Assembly: GCA_947588645.1 (NCBI GenBank)
Contig: CANPYO010000014.1
Location: forward strand, 1-35,640
Length of the DNA stretch: 35,640 nucleotides
Reading direction: 5' to 3'
Source: an uncultured Akkermansia sp.
GTDB taxonomy: Bacteria; Verrucomicrobiota; Verrucomicrobiia; Verrucomicrobiales; Akkermansiaceae
Shown here: one piece after another, positions 1 through 7,371 of the stretch
Layout: each line of letters begins with the position of its first letter
Position numbering within the stretch: position 1 is the stretch's first letter
The notes under the pieces: model-generated
Seen by the model: only the letters and a program-made list of their open reading frames with translations
Databases searched by the model: none
Told to the model about the DNA's origin: nothing
Made by a program: the position numbers and the translations under genes

Positions 1-99
1 CCCGATGAAATCGGCAGTGAGGACGGTTTGACCTGAATCGAAATGAGCTAAGAGTAAGTAGTTGATATTGCTTTCAGCTTCGTTTGATTGTCATATTTT

Positions 100-948
100 A
101 TGAAAACGCCTTATAAGTATGTAGTTTGTTCCAAAACAGCATCGTCCATGAACAATGAACGATGCTGGGTCAATATCAGGATCTGCAAATTAGGGAAAGC
201 TGCTAAGGAAGGAGCAGATTACTGGTTTGTATTTAATATCGGAAAGAAAAATTTTGTTTATTCAATAAATGCATGTGAGTTGAAGAAAAAATTAGAAAAT
301 TCTGATGTTCCGTTACTTGGCAAAAATGAAAACAATGAAAGATTTTCTTTCTATGTGGAATATGCCGAGGGCAAGCTGTACGCGACAGTGTCAGCAAACG
401 ATGAGGACGTTTTAATAAAATTGGCTAAGCAAGCGGAATTCAATGGCTCCCTAAGAGAATGTGAAATAGCAGAGGGTGAAAATATAGCCACTTCGTTGGG
501 GCTTGAATTCATCCCATACGAGGATATGTCTCCTAAGGGTCAGGAAATCCATAACATTCAGAAACTGTCGTCACTACTTGCAAACTATGGCATTGAATGT
601 CTCCGTATCACTAACGATGAAGATGGGGCGGATGTCATGGCATATTACAATCCTGCAAGTGACAAAAAGAAGAATGGAAAGCCACTCACACTGCTGATTC
701 AGGTAAAGGGACGATATTCTGCAGCTAAAAAGTATACCGGGAAGAATTTATATATTGCGTTCCCGTGCGAAGAGGGGTGGTACCTCATACCACATGATAA
801 AATACTGGACGAGATGTTCAAAAAAGGGACATTAGACACAACGTCATGGAAAAAAGGTTCCTATAGTATAAAGAGCTTATCTAAAAAAGATAAGGTTAGA
901 TTTTCTCCTTACCTTATCAAATGGCCTGAGGGCAAACAAAATCAGTAG
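100..948 (+). CDS. PD-(D/E)XK nuclease-like protein
   Basis: The protein has 282 residues from the ATG at 100; a TTG at 88 in the same frame would add four. The C-terminal half looks like a PD-(D/E)XK fold: Asp178 in GADVMAYY, then a strand ending in QVKGR (201-205), then a strand and GWYLIP (226-231). This order is typical of the Holliday-resolvase/restriction-like superfamily, where Q can replace E in the ExK motif. Residues 1-140 have no domain I recognise. No Shine-Dalgarno sequence is clear at either start. The gene ends 14 bases before the next one, so co-transcription with the ankyrin genes is likely. Base composition is A+T-rich compared with DNA after 4.4 kb, which suggests acquisition. 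A role in defence or mobile-element biology is inference only; no methylase or partner enzyme is visible. Confidence 0.7.
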   Translation: MKTPYKYVVCSKTASSMNNERCWVNIRICKLGKAAKEGADYWFVFNIGKKNFVYSINACELKKKLENSDVPLLGKNENNERFSFYVEYAEGKLYATVSANDEDVLIKLAKQAEFNGSLRECEIAEGENIATSLGLEFIPYEDMSPKGQEIHNIQKLSSLLANYGIECLRITNDEDGADVMAYYNPASDKKKNGKPLTLLIQVKGRYSAAKKYTGKNLYIAFPCEEGWYLIPHDKILDEMFKKGTLDTTSWKKGSYSIKSLSKKDKVRFSPYLIKWPEGKQNQ

Positions 949-962
949 AGTTGCCTGAGAGA

Positions 963-1856
963 ATGAACGATGACGTCATTGTAACGCTTAAAGATGAGCG
1001 CTCGGTTAATCTTTACAGAATACGAGGCCGAGACAACCTTTTTATTCGTTCCGTCGAGATAACGAGCACAGGAAAAATCATTGGTTCTCCGGTACAGAGT
1101 GGAAACCGATGTATAATCACTTATGAAGAAAAAAATGGGAATTCCATAAGAGTAATGCAAAACTCTTATGAACTTCCTCAGTTTCGATTAATCAATAAGA
1201 ATTATTTATCGTCAAGGGTTGAAGAAACTACCCCAAGTGCCCCATACCAATCTGAAAGTTATCAGGAGTCTATCCGAACACATTCGAGATCATCGGGAGA
1301 TTCATCACAGAGCTCAAGCGATAGCAGTGGTTGTGGTTGTCTTTTTGTTTTGGGCCTTCTATTTCTATTGTATATCGCTGTAGGGGATCTTTTGAAAAGT
1401 AATTTTGGCATTATTTTGCCTGGGTATGAAGAGCAGACAGAGAAGAAGCCTGCAAATGGTTGGGGAGGTGTGGAGGTGGAATTTCAGGTGCCAGCAGTGG
1501 ATGGAGTTCCCTCGGCGGCGCGTAAAGATCTCCAGCCGATGATTGATCGACTCCGCGCGCTAAAATGCAAGAATGCGGACTCTGCCTTATACCAAAAGCG
1601 ACTTCTTGCATTGTTGCCGCTTATTCGCAACGGCGCTGATGTGGATGTAACCCTGCCGGAGACAAAGGGGAACACGGCATTACACTTTGCCTGCGCTCTG
1701 GGAAGCTGGAGTATTTCCCAATGGCTCGTTGAACATGGGGCAAATGTGAATGCAAAGACCCATCGCGGAGCAACGCCTATGGACTGCCTGGGGGATGACA
1801 ATGCAGCCCGTATCCGAAAACTCCTTAAAGACCATGGCGGGCATTATGGTCTTTAG
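963..1856 (+). CDS. Membrane-anchored ankyrin-repeat protein
   Basis: The protein has 297 residues from the ATG at 963; a TTG at 951 is an alternative. Residues 1-75 are a small beta-rich domain I do not recognise. Residues 85-122 are a polar Ser-rich linker. A Cys-rich hydrophobic segment at 126-144 (CGCLFVLGLLFLLY) is a probable single transmembrane helix. Residues 215-297 contain about two ankyrin repeats (GNTALHFACALG..WLVEHGANVNAK and a final GATPMDC unit). Ankyrin repeats are protein-binding modules, so this may be a membrane receptor or scaffold; the partner is unknown. The first half of the gene is A+T-rich and the second half is not, which suggests a fusion of pieces with different histories. 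It lies between the nuclease-like gene and the long ankyrin gene in the same direction. Confidence 0.75.
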   Translation: MNDDVIVTLKDERSVNLYRIRGRDNLFIRSVEITSTGKIIGSPVQSGNRCIITYEEKNGNSIRVMQNSYELPQFRLINKNYLSSRVEETTPSAPYQSESYQESIRTHSRSSGDSSQSSSDSSGCGCLFVLGLLFLLYIAVGDLLKSNFGIILPGYEEQTEKKPANGWGGVEVEFQVPAVDGVPSAARKDLQPMIDRLRALKCKNADSALYQKRLLALLPLIRNGADVDVTLPETKGNTALHFACALGSWSISQWLVEHGANVNAKTHRGATPMDCLGDDNAARIRKLLKDHGGHYGL

Positions 1857-1904
1857 CGGAAAGATGCCTGTAACAATACATACCACCTAACCAACACCCA
1901 TATT

Positions 1905-3584
1905 ATGAGTAACAAAGAAAAGTTAAATCAGCGCTTCATGATGCTTGAAAAAAAGAAATTGGGTAAAGCTCTCTTTGAGGAAGTCGTAGCTCCCAAAACA
2001 TCCCTGGAAAAAGTACGATCGCTCATCGATGCCGGCGCGGATGTGAATGTAGCGGATGTAGAGGCGCAGATTGAGAACAGCACATTCACCTCGACACTTC
2101 GGGCAGCGGTGGGTCTTAAAAAAGTAGAGGTTGTCAAGCTCCTGCTGAAGGCGAGGGCGGATGTCAATGCTTCGAAGAATGGTGGACTTGCAGCCCTTTC
2201 GTCGGCCGCAATAAGGGGATACGCGGAGATTGTCAGGCTCCTGTTGGAGGCAGGGGCAAAAGTCAATGCTGTGGAAAAGGATGGAAATTCTGCGCTTACG
2301 TGGGCGGCGTGTTATGGACACGTGGAGATAGTCAAGCTCCTGCTGGATGCAAGGGCGGATGTCAATACTGGGAACAAGTACGGAAGTACTGCGCTTACGT
2401 GGGCGGCGGAAAAGGGATACGTGGAGATTGTCAAGCTCCTGTTGAAAGCAAGGGCAAAAGTCAATGCCGTGACTAAGGATGGGCGGACAGCACTTATGTT
2501 TGCGGCGTGGAAGGGGCACGTGGAGACTGTCAAGCTCCTGCTGAATGCAAGGGCAAAAGTCAATGCCAAGAACAAAGATGGAGAAACTGCGCTTACGTTC
2601 ACGGCGCCCAATGGGCACGTGGAGATTGTCAGGCTCCTGCTGGATGCAGGAGCAAAAGTCAATGCAACGAGCAAAGATGGATGGACAGCGCTTATGCTTG
2701 CGGCTCGTGATGGACACGCGGAGATTGTCAAGCTCCTGTTGGAAGCCAGGGCGAACATCAACGCCAAGATGAAGGATGGATGGACTGCGCTTATGTTAGC
2801 AGCGTGGAATGGACATGCGGAAATTGTCAAGCTCCTGCAAGGGTCAGATGTCAATACCAAGAACAAAGATGGAAATACTGCGCTTACACTTGCAGTAGAT
2901 AAGGGCTACGTGGAGATCGTCGAGCTACTTGTGGAGGTTTATGAGGCGAATGTTAACGCCAGAGACAAAGATGGAAATCCTGCGCTTATATTAGCGATGG
3001 AGAAGGGATATGTAGGGATCGTCAAGTTACTGCTGGAAGCCGGAGCAAATGCCAATGCCAGAGACAAGGATGGAAATCCTGCGCTTATATTGGCGGTGGA
3101 GAAGGGATATGTAGAGAGCATTAAGTTAATGCTGAAAGCCGGAGCAAATGCCAATGCCAAAGCCAAGAATGGAGATCCTGCGCTTATGTTAACCGTGTAT
3201 GCTATAGGGTTTGAGGGGATTACTAAAGGGAAAGGGGTTGAGATTATCAAGTTACTGCTGGAAGCCGGGGCAAATGTCGACGCCAGAGACAAGGATGGAT
3301 GGACTGCGCTTATGGTTGCGGCTCGTGATGGACATGCGGAGATTGTCAGGCTCCTGTTGGAAGCCGGGGCGAATGTCAATGCAGCGACCAAGTATGGAGA
3401 TACTGTGCTGGGGCTTGTTTCTTTTGACGGCAACATCATACTCGATTCTCACAACAAGCAAATCTTATCCACCCTCATCGGCGCTGGCGCTAGGATGAAG
3501 GCCTCAATGATTAAAAGGATTGTAGGGTGGGTTCGACTCAAGCTTGAGCTGCTGGTTCAAGACTCACAGGATCACCCGTATTAA
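1905..3584 (+). CDS. Long ankyrin-repeat protein (about 14 repeats)
   Basis: The protein has 559 residues. After a charged N-terminal cap (1-60), about 14 ankyrin repeats of roughly 33 residues run to about residue 510, each with the pattern TALxxAAxxGHxEIVKLLLxAxAxVNAxxKDG. One repeat near residue 310 is shortened (LLQGSDVN), and another near 430 carries a ~9-residue insertion (YAIGFEGITKGKG). The C-terminal ~50 residues are a divergent capping helix region. There is no signal peptide or transmembrane segment, so a cytoplasmic location or release by an unknown route is possible. The regular length and consensus-like repeats predict a soluble binding solenoid. The ligand cannot be read from the sequence. 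No Shine-Dalgarno sequence is obvious before the ATG. The gene follows the membrane-anchored ankyrin gene by 48 bases. Confidence 0.88.
   Translation: MSNKEKLNQRFMMLEKKKLGKALFEEVVAPKTSLEKVRSLIDAGADVNVADVEAQIENSTFTSTLRAAVGLKKVEVVKLLLKARADVNASKNGGLAALSSAAIRGYAEIVRLLLEAGAKVNAVEKDGNSALTWAACYGHVEIVKLLLDARADVNTGNKYGSTALTWAAEKGYVEIVKLLLKARAKVNAVTKDGRTALMFAAWKGHVETVKLLLNARAKVNAKNKDGETALTFTAPNGHVEIVRLLLDAGAKVNATSKDGWTALMLAARDGHAEIVKLLLEARANINAKMKDGWTALMLAAWNGHAEIVKLLQGSDVNTKNKDGNTALTLAVDKGYVEIVELLVEVYEANVNARDKDGNPALILAMEKGYVGIVKLLLEAGANANARDKDGNPALILAVEKGYVESIKLMLKAGANANAKAKNGDPALMLTVYAIGFEGITKGKGVEIIKLLLEAGANVDARDKDGWTALMVAARDGHAEIVRLLLEAGANVNAATKYGDTVLGLVSFDGNIILDSHNKQILSTLIGAGARMKASMIKRIVGWVRLKLELLVQDSQDHPY
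2205..3420 (+). repeat. Tandem ~99-bp coding repeats of the ankyrin gene
   Basis: The DNA repeats with a ~99-base period, and some units are nearly identical at nucleotide level. Examples are the GATGGATGGACTGCGCTTATG segments near 2775 and 3295, and the GATGGAAATCCTGCGCTTATA segments near 2970 and 3070. Such arrays can gain or lose units by recombination without shifting the reading frame. Confidence 0.8.
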
Positions 3585-3598
3585 TGAAAAAATAGGAC

Positions 3599-4081
3599 AT
3601 GAGCGAAGAAGAAGACATCGAACGTGAAGTTATCATAGGATGGATAGAAGACCGCGAGGCATATGCGATCCGCGCAGACAAGATCTTGGAGGGGAAGGAG
3701 CCGTACTTTAAGTTCTATGATTCAGATGAGTTGGAGACATCGGAGCATGTGGCAAGGATATCATTTACAAGAGTTGAATATATCGAGGGAGGAGAAGATG
3801 GGTTACCGGGGTTTAAGCTCAACAAGAAACAAGTGAAGATCATGGTAGAATTTTTCGAGAGTGAATGCCGGGAGGAAAACTACAGAGAATGCACCTACTG
3901 GCAGTACGGGATCGTGCAATACAACAAAGAAAACGTCGATGCCTCGCGTGACTGGAAGGAAGTAACCAAGAAATACCTGGAGGAACACCCGGAAGAATTT
4001 GAGGGGAGCGTCGTGCTTCCCATCGATTTGGAAATGCCGGATTATTTGAAATTTCAGATCTCTCGGCAACACTGGCGCTGA
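3599..4081 (+). CDS. Small acidic protein of unknown function
   Basis: The protein has 160 residues and begins 14 bases after the ankyrin gene; AGGA sits just before its ATG. It is strongly acidic (MSEEEDIEREV at the start, many Glu/Asp throughout), has no signal peptide or membrane segment, and contains several Trp/Tyr-rich stretches (CTYWQYGIVQY). I do not recognise a family. Small acidic proteins behind large binding proteins are sometimes immunity or chaperone partners, but nothing in the sequence proves that here. It closes the A+T-richer accessory block. Confidence 0.65.
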   Translation: MSEEEDIEREVIIGWIEDREAYAIRADKILEGKEPYFKFYDSDELETSEHVARISFTRVEYIEGGEDGLPGFKLNKKQVKIMVEFFESECREENYRECTYWQYGIVQYNKENVDASRDWKEVTKKYLEEHPEEFEGSVVLPIDLEMPDYLKFQISRQHWR

Positions 4082-4088
4082 GCAGCTG

Positions 4089-4112
4089 CATCTCCCACAA
4101 AAATGGGAGATG
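4089..4112. terminator. Stem-loop after the accessory block (weak terminator)
   Basis: A perfect 9-bp inverted repeat (CATCTCCCA / TGGGAGATG) with a 6-base loop lies 8 bases after the stop of the small acidic gene. No T-run follows, so it may be a 3'-end stabilising hairpin rather than an intrinsic terminator. Confidence 0.45.
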
Positions 4113-4431
4113 AGAATGTCGCAAAGAGCGATATACGACTTGAATAAGCGAACTATCGAGTTTTTCTCACATCCCAAAACGGCGGTTACTGCCAATGTCA
4201 TTGAGTTCACTCGCTGAGCCTTTTGATGATGCCATGCGCATCCCTCTATTACGCTTATTTTCAACAATATGTACGTCTCCGCCTGCGGAAGTAGCGGCTG
4301 TTTTACCGCGACAAGTAAGAGAAAGTTTTACGCAAACTGACGAAAAATTCTCCGTAAATACGACAAGTTACGCGCGCATGCGACGCGGGCGCCAGCGCGC
4401 GAGTGCGTTCGCGCGCGAAGCAACTTTTTTC
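4113..4431. other. Intergenic stretch without a recognisable gene
   Basis: About 320 bases between the accessory block and leuA. No convincing ORF is seen. The last part (about 4370-4420) is very rich in CG/GC alternation (GCGCGCATGCGACGCGGGCG) and then turns abruptly into a T-run. It marks the switch from the A+T-rich block to the G+C-richer chromosome. Confidence 0.5.
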
Positions 4432-4460
4432 TTGACCTGAAAAACGAAAAGAAATAGGAT
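4432..4460 (+). promoter_or_regulatory. Candidate sigma-70 promoter of leuA-pth
   Basis: TTGACC (4432-4437), a 17-base spacer and TAGGAT (4455-4460) lie just before the ATG at 4470. Only 9 bases separate the -10 box from the start, so the mRNA would have almost no leader. AGGA inside the same box could instead be the ribosome binding site, with the promoter elsewhere. Confidence 0.45.
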
Positions 4461-4469
4461 GGGTTCGTT

Positions 4470-6026
4470 ATGAAACCGAACGACCGTGTCCTGATATTCG
4501 ACACCACCCTGAGGGATGGCGAGCAATGCCCCGGAGCCTCCATGAATCTGCGCCAGAAACTGGAAGTGGCGCGTCAGCTCGAGAAGCTCGGAGTGGATAT
4601 CATTGAAGCAGGATTTCCCTGCATCTCGGATGGGGACTTTGAGGCGGTATCCACCATAGCCCGCACGCTCAAGAACACGAGGATAGCGGGCTTGGCACGC
4701 TGCGTGGAAAATGATGTGCGGCAGGCGGCGGCGGCCGTGGCGCCGGCAGGAGATCGCGGGCGCGTCCACACCTTTCTGGCCACCAGTCCCCTGCACCGCG
4801 AATACAAGCTCAAAAAGACCAAGGAGGAGGTGCTGGACATGGCCGTGCGCTACGTGAAGATGGCCGCCAGTTTGGTGAAGGACGTGGAGTTCTCCCCGGA
4901 AGATGCCAGCCGCACGGAGCTGGATTACCTGGCACAGGTGATTGAAGCTGTCATCGATGCCGGAGCTACCACGGTGAACATCCCGGACACGGTGGGCTTT
5001 ACCACACCGGTAGAGTACAGCAACATGATCCGCTACCTCATTGACCACGTGTCCAACATCGGCAAAGCCGTCATCTCGGTGCATTGCCACAACGACATCG
5101 GGTTGGCCGTGGCGAACTCGCTGGCTGCCGTGACTGCCGGCGCTCGTCAGGTGGAAGGAGCGATCAACGGCATCGGCGAACGCGCCGGCAACGCCGCCCT
5201 CGAGGAGGTCATCATGGCGCTTACCTTGCGCCCGGAGGCCTTCGGCTTTGCTCCCGGCAGCAAGGTGGTGGGAGTGAACACGCGCGAGATCGTCAAGACG
5301 AGCCGCGTGGTATCCCGTATGAGCGGCATGGCGGTGCAGCGTTCCAAGGCCATTGTCGGGGAGAACGCCTTTGCCCACAGCTCGGGCATCCACCAGCACG
5401 GCATCTTGGCCAAGCGCGAAACCTACGAGGTCATCAACCCGGCGGATGTGGGCTGGGGCGAGACGGAACTGCCGCTCACCAAGCACTCCGGACGTGCGGC
5501 GGTGAAAGCGCGACTGGAAAAGCTGGGGCACGAGCTGTCGGACGAAGAGCTCACGCAGGTGTTCGAGCGTTTTAAGAGGGTGGGCGACAGCAAGAAGTTT
5601 GTGTATGATGATGACCTAGCGGCGCTGGTGAATGATTCTCTCGACACGCACGAAGGGAAGTGGAAGATGGTGATGCTGCAATTCACAGCTGGCAGCTCCG
5701 CTAAACCCACCGCTACCGTCACCCTGGAGAAAGATGGCAAGAGCTACACCGACTGCGCAATTGGCAACGGTCCGGTCAACGCTTGCTTTAAGGCCATCGA
5801 CCGCATCACCCGCACGCGCGGCGATCTGGTGGATTACGTGGTACGCTCTACCACCGCCGGGCAGGATGCCCTCGGCGAGGTGTCCGTGAAGGTGCAGTTC
5901 GGCGACGATTGCAAACCGGTGTCCGGCAAGGGCGCGGCCAGCGATGTGGTTGAGGCTTCCGCCCGCGCTTATCTGAATGCCGTGAATCGCAGCATCGTGC
6001 TCTCCGAACGAAACGCTTGCCTGTGA
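4470..6026 (+). CDS. leuA: 2-isopropylmalate synthase
   Basis: The protein has 518 residues, the usual length for bacterial LeuA. It condenses acetyl-CoA with 2-oxoisovalerate, the first step of leucine synthesis, in the cytoplasm. Visible motifs are the DRE-TIM signature DTTLRDGEQ (11-19), the metal-binding HCHNDIGLAVANS (about 204), and GAINGIGERAGN, followed by the linker and a C-terminal regulatory domain (from about 390) that in the family binds leucine for feedback inhibition. The conserved HSSGIHQHGILAK stretch (about 302) separates it from homocitrate synthase-like relatives; citramalate synthase is the main alternative. The stop codon overlaps the ATG of pth (TGATG), so the two are translationally coupled. 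Confidence 0.93.
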   Translation: MKPNDRVLIFDTTLRDGEQCPGASMNLRQKLEVARQLEKLGVDIIEAGFPCISDGDFEAVSTIARTLKNTRIAGLARCVENDVRQAAAAVAPAGDRGRVHTFLATSPLHREYKLKKTKEEVLDMAVRYVKMAASLVKDVEFSPEDASRTELDYLAQVIEAVIDAGATTVNIPDTVGFTTPVEYSNMIRYLIDHVSNIGKAVISVHCHNDIGLAVANSLAAVTAGARQVEGAINGIGERAGNAALEEVIMALTLRPEAFGFAPGSKVVGVNTREIVKTSRVVSRMSGMAVQRSKAIVGENAFAHSSGIHQHGILAKRETYEVINPADVGWGETELPLTKHSGRAAVKARLEKLGHELSDEELTQVFERFKRVGDSKKFVYDDDLAALVNDSLDTHEGKWKMVMLQFTAGSSAKPTATVTLEKDGKSYTDCAIGNGPVNACFKAIDRITRTRGDLVDYVVRSTTAGQDALGEVSVKVQFGDDCKPVSGKGAASDVVEASARAYLNAVNRSIVLSERNACL

Positions 6027-6631
6027 TGGATTCCGTGCGCATCATCGCCGGCCTAGGTAACCCGGGCGTTTCCTACATTGGCACGCGCCACAACGTGGGT
6101 TTCGCCGTGCTGGATGCCTTTGCGGAACTCTGCGGGGCGATTTGGAAACCGGATTCCGCGCACAAGGGGCTTGTGGCGCGGGGTCCGGGCGTGCTGTTGG
6201 TGAAGCCGCAGACCTTCATGAACGACTCCGGCGTATGTGTGGGTGCTCTGATGCGCTATTTCAAGTTTACTCCGGATCAGGTGCTGGTCGTGTACGATGA
6301 TATTGCTCTTCCCGTGGGCTCCTTGCGTCTGCGCGAAGGAGGCAGTGCCGGCGGACATAATGGCATGAAATCGCTCATTGCTCACTTAGGTACGGAGTCC
6401 TTCCCGCGCCTGCGTGTTGGCATAGGCTCGCACGGACGCCAAACGCTCGTTTCCCACGTGCTCGGCGGCTTTGCACCGGAGGAGAAAGAAGTCATGCAAG
6501 CAGCCATCTCTCGCGCTGCTGAAGCGTTGCAATGCCTGTTGCAAGCAGGATTTTCCACCGCCGCCAATCGCTACAACACACCGCGGCAGCCGCATATTCC
6601 CCAAGCAGATCCCCCGGGGCAGCCGCATTAG
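6026..6631 (+). CDS. pth: Peptidyl-tRNA hydrolase
   Basis: The protein has 201 residues. It cleaves peptidyl-tRNA released from stalled ribosomes and recycles tRNA. Family features are GLGNPG (9-14, with Asn12), the catalytic His22 in TRHNVGF, KPQTFMNDSG, the catalytic Asp in VVYDDIALP and the GGSAGGHNGMKS loop. The start was set at the ATG overlapping the leuA stop; a TTG nine bases upstream is less likely. The last ~15 residues (Pro/His/Gln-rich, ending GQPH) are beyond the usual family end. They are encoded by the left edge of an interspersed repeat whose 11-bp hairpin contains the stop codon. Confidence 0.93.
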   Translation: MDSVRIIAGLGNPGVSYIGTRHNVGFAVLDAFAELCGAIWKPDSAHKGLVARGPGVLLVKPQTFMNDSGVCVGALMRYFKFTPDQVLVVYDDIALPVGSLRLREGGSAGGHNGMKSLIAHLGTESFPRLRVGIGSHGRQTLVSHVLGGFAPEEKEVMQAAISRAAEALQCLLQAGFSTAANRYNTPRQPHIPQADPPGQPH

Positions 6632-6823
6632 AAAATGCGGCTGCCATTTACGATTTACGATGTGGGAAGTTTGGCGGCTACGCCGCAAATTTGGCGAACG
6701 AAAGGGAAACTTCAGAGCCGTCGTTATAATGACCTCCATTGTCACAAATTTTAATACGTATAGACAGTGACATCAGTCAACAAAATCATTTCCTTCGTTG
6801 ATTAACTCCTCTCAAATGCGTTT
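6618..6823 (+). repeat. Interspersed repeat family 1, copy A
   Basis: It begins with a perfect 11-bp hairpin (GGCAGCCGCAT, loop TAGAAA, ATGCGGCTGCC; 6618-6645). The hairpin is followed by a TTTACGATTTACGATG motif and ends in CAAATGCGTTT. The whole ~205 bases align by eye with 8737-8945. Shared blocks include the TTAGAAAATGCGG start, AATACGTATAGACAGTG against GATACGTATAAACGATG, and TGATTAACTcCTCTCAAATGCGTTT against TGATTAACTtCTCCCAAATGCGTTT. It overlaps the 3' end of pth. No protein is predicted within it. Confidence 0.75.
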
Positions 6824-6849
6824 ACTCTGGCAGATCCGCTAACAGAGAA

Positions 6850-7287
6850 TCAGATGCCGTCGCGATAAGAAAACTCGCCCGGAGGCGACTTCGCCAAGTC
6901 TTCCAAGGTGATGGATTCCAGATACTCACGCACGACGCGCTGCAACCCGCGCCACACCGGCTGCGTGGGGCACAGCTTCTCCATCGGGCAGTTGTACTTC
7001 TCGGAGTCCAGGCAATTCACCGGTTCCAACTCGCCTTCCGTGGCTTGCAGGATCTCGTACACGGTGTAACGTGAGGCCGGTCGGGAAAGCCGATAGCCAC
7101 CGGATTTGCCGCGCAAACTCACCACGAGATGCTCGCGCAGAAGTAACGCAATGATGGTCTCCAGGTATTTGATCGTGAGATGCTGCTGCTCCGCCACGGC
7201 ACGAAGAGACACCGGCTGTGCACCCGGCTGGCTCGCCAAGGCAACCATCAGACGCAGAGCGTAGCGCCCCTTTGTGGAAATTTTCAT
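6850..7287 (-). CDS. Rrf2-family transcriptional regulator
   Basis: The protein has 145 residues from the second of two adjacent ATGs, which gives AAAGG better spacing; the first ATG is at 7290. The opening MKISTKGRYALRLMV is typical of Rrf2 proteins. A winged helix covers residues 1-70 (VSLRAVAEQQHLTIKYLETI as recognition region; SLRGKSGGYRLSRP as wing). Three cysteines (92, 100, 106; C-x7-C-x5-C) are in the place where IscR and relatives hold an Fe-S cluster, so it probably senses iron-sulfur status, redox state or nitric oxide; the spacing differs from the C-x5-C-x5-C of E. coli IscR. It follows the aminotransferase gene by about 80 bases. No isc or suf genes are in view, so the target is unknown. 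Confidence 0.88.
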   Translation of the reverse strand: MKISTKGRYALRLMVALASQPGAQPVSLRAVAEQQHLTIKYLETIIALLLREHLVVSLRGKSGGYRLSRPASRYTVYEILQATEGELEPVNCLDSEKYNCPMEKLCPTQPVWRGLQRVVREYLESITLEDLAKSPPGEFSYRDGI

Positions 7288-7312
7288 CATACCTTTTGCG
7301 AAAAACAGCGCC

Positions 7313-7341
7313 GAAAAGCCCCGCGAGGAGCAGAGCTTTTC
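7313..7341 (-). terminator. Possible weak terminator after the aminotransferase gene
   Basis: A 7-bp stem (GAAAAGC / GCTTTTC) with a 15-base loop lies between the aminotransferase stop and the Rrf2 start. The T-rich part lies inside the stem and a further T5 follows downstream. It could partly separate the two genes. Confidence 0.35.
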
Positions 7342-7371
7342 CTCTCGTCGTTGCCGAAATGGAGTCGAGGC

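Noticed and set aside
1-36. Open frame at the left edge ending in TGA, possibly the end of an upstream gene
   Set aside because: Only 11 codons are visible and they carry no recognisable signal.
1923-2866. Repetitive minus-strand open frames
   Set aside because: They mirror the ankyrin repeats on the other strand.
2205-3420. Periodic repeats considered as a CRISPR array
   Set aside because: The period is ~99 bases, codes in one frame for ankyrin repeats and has no unique spacers.
4368-5531. Long minus-strand open frame (387 codons)
   Set aside because: It is antisense to leuA, which has all family motifs; long antisense frames are common in G+C-rich coding DNA.
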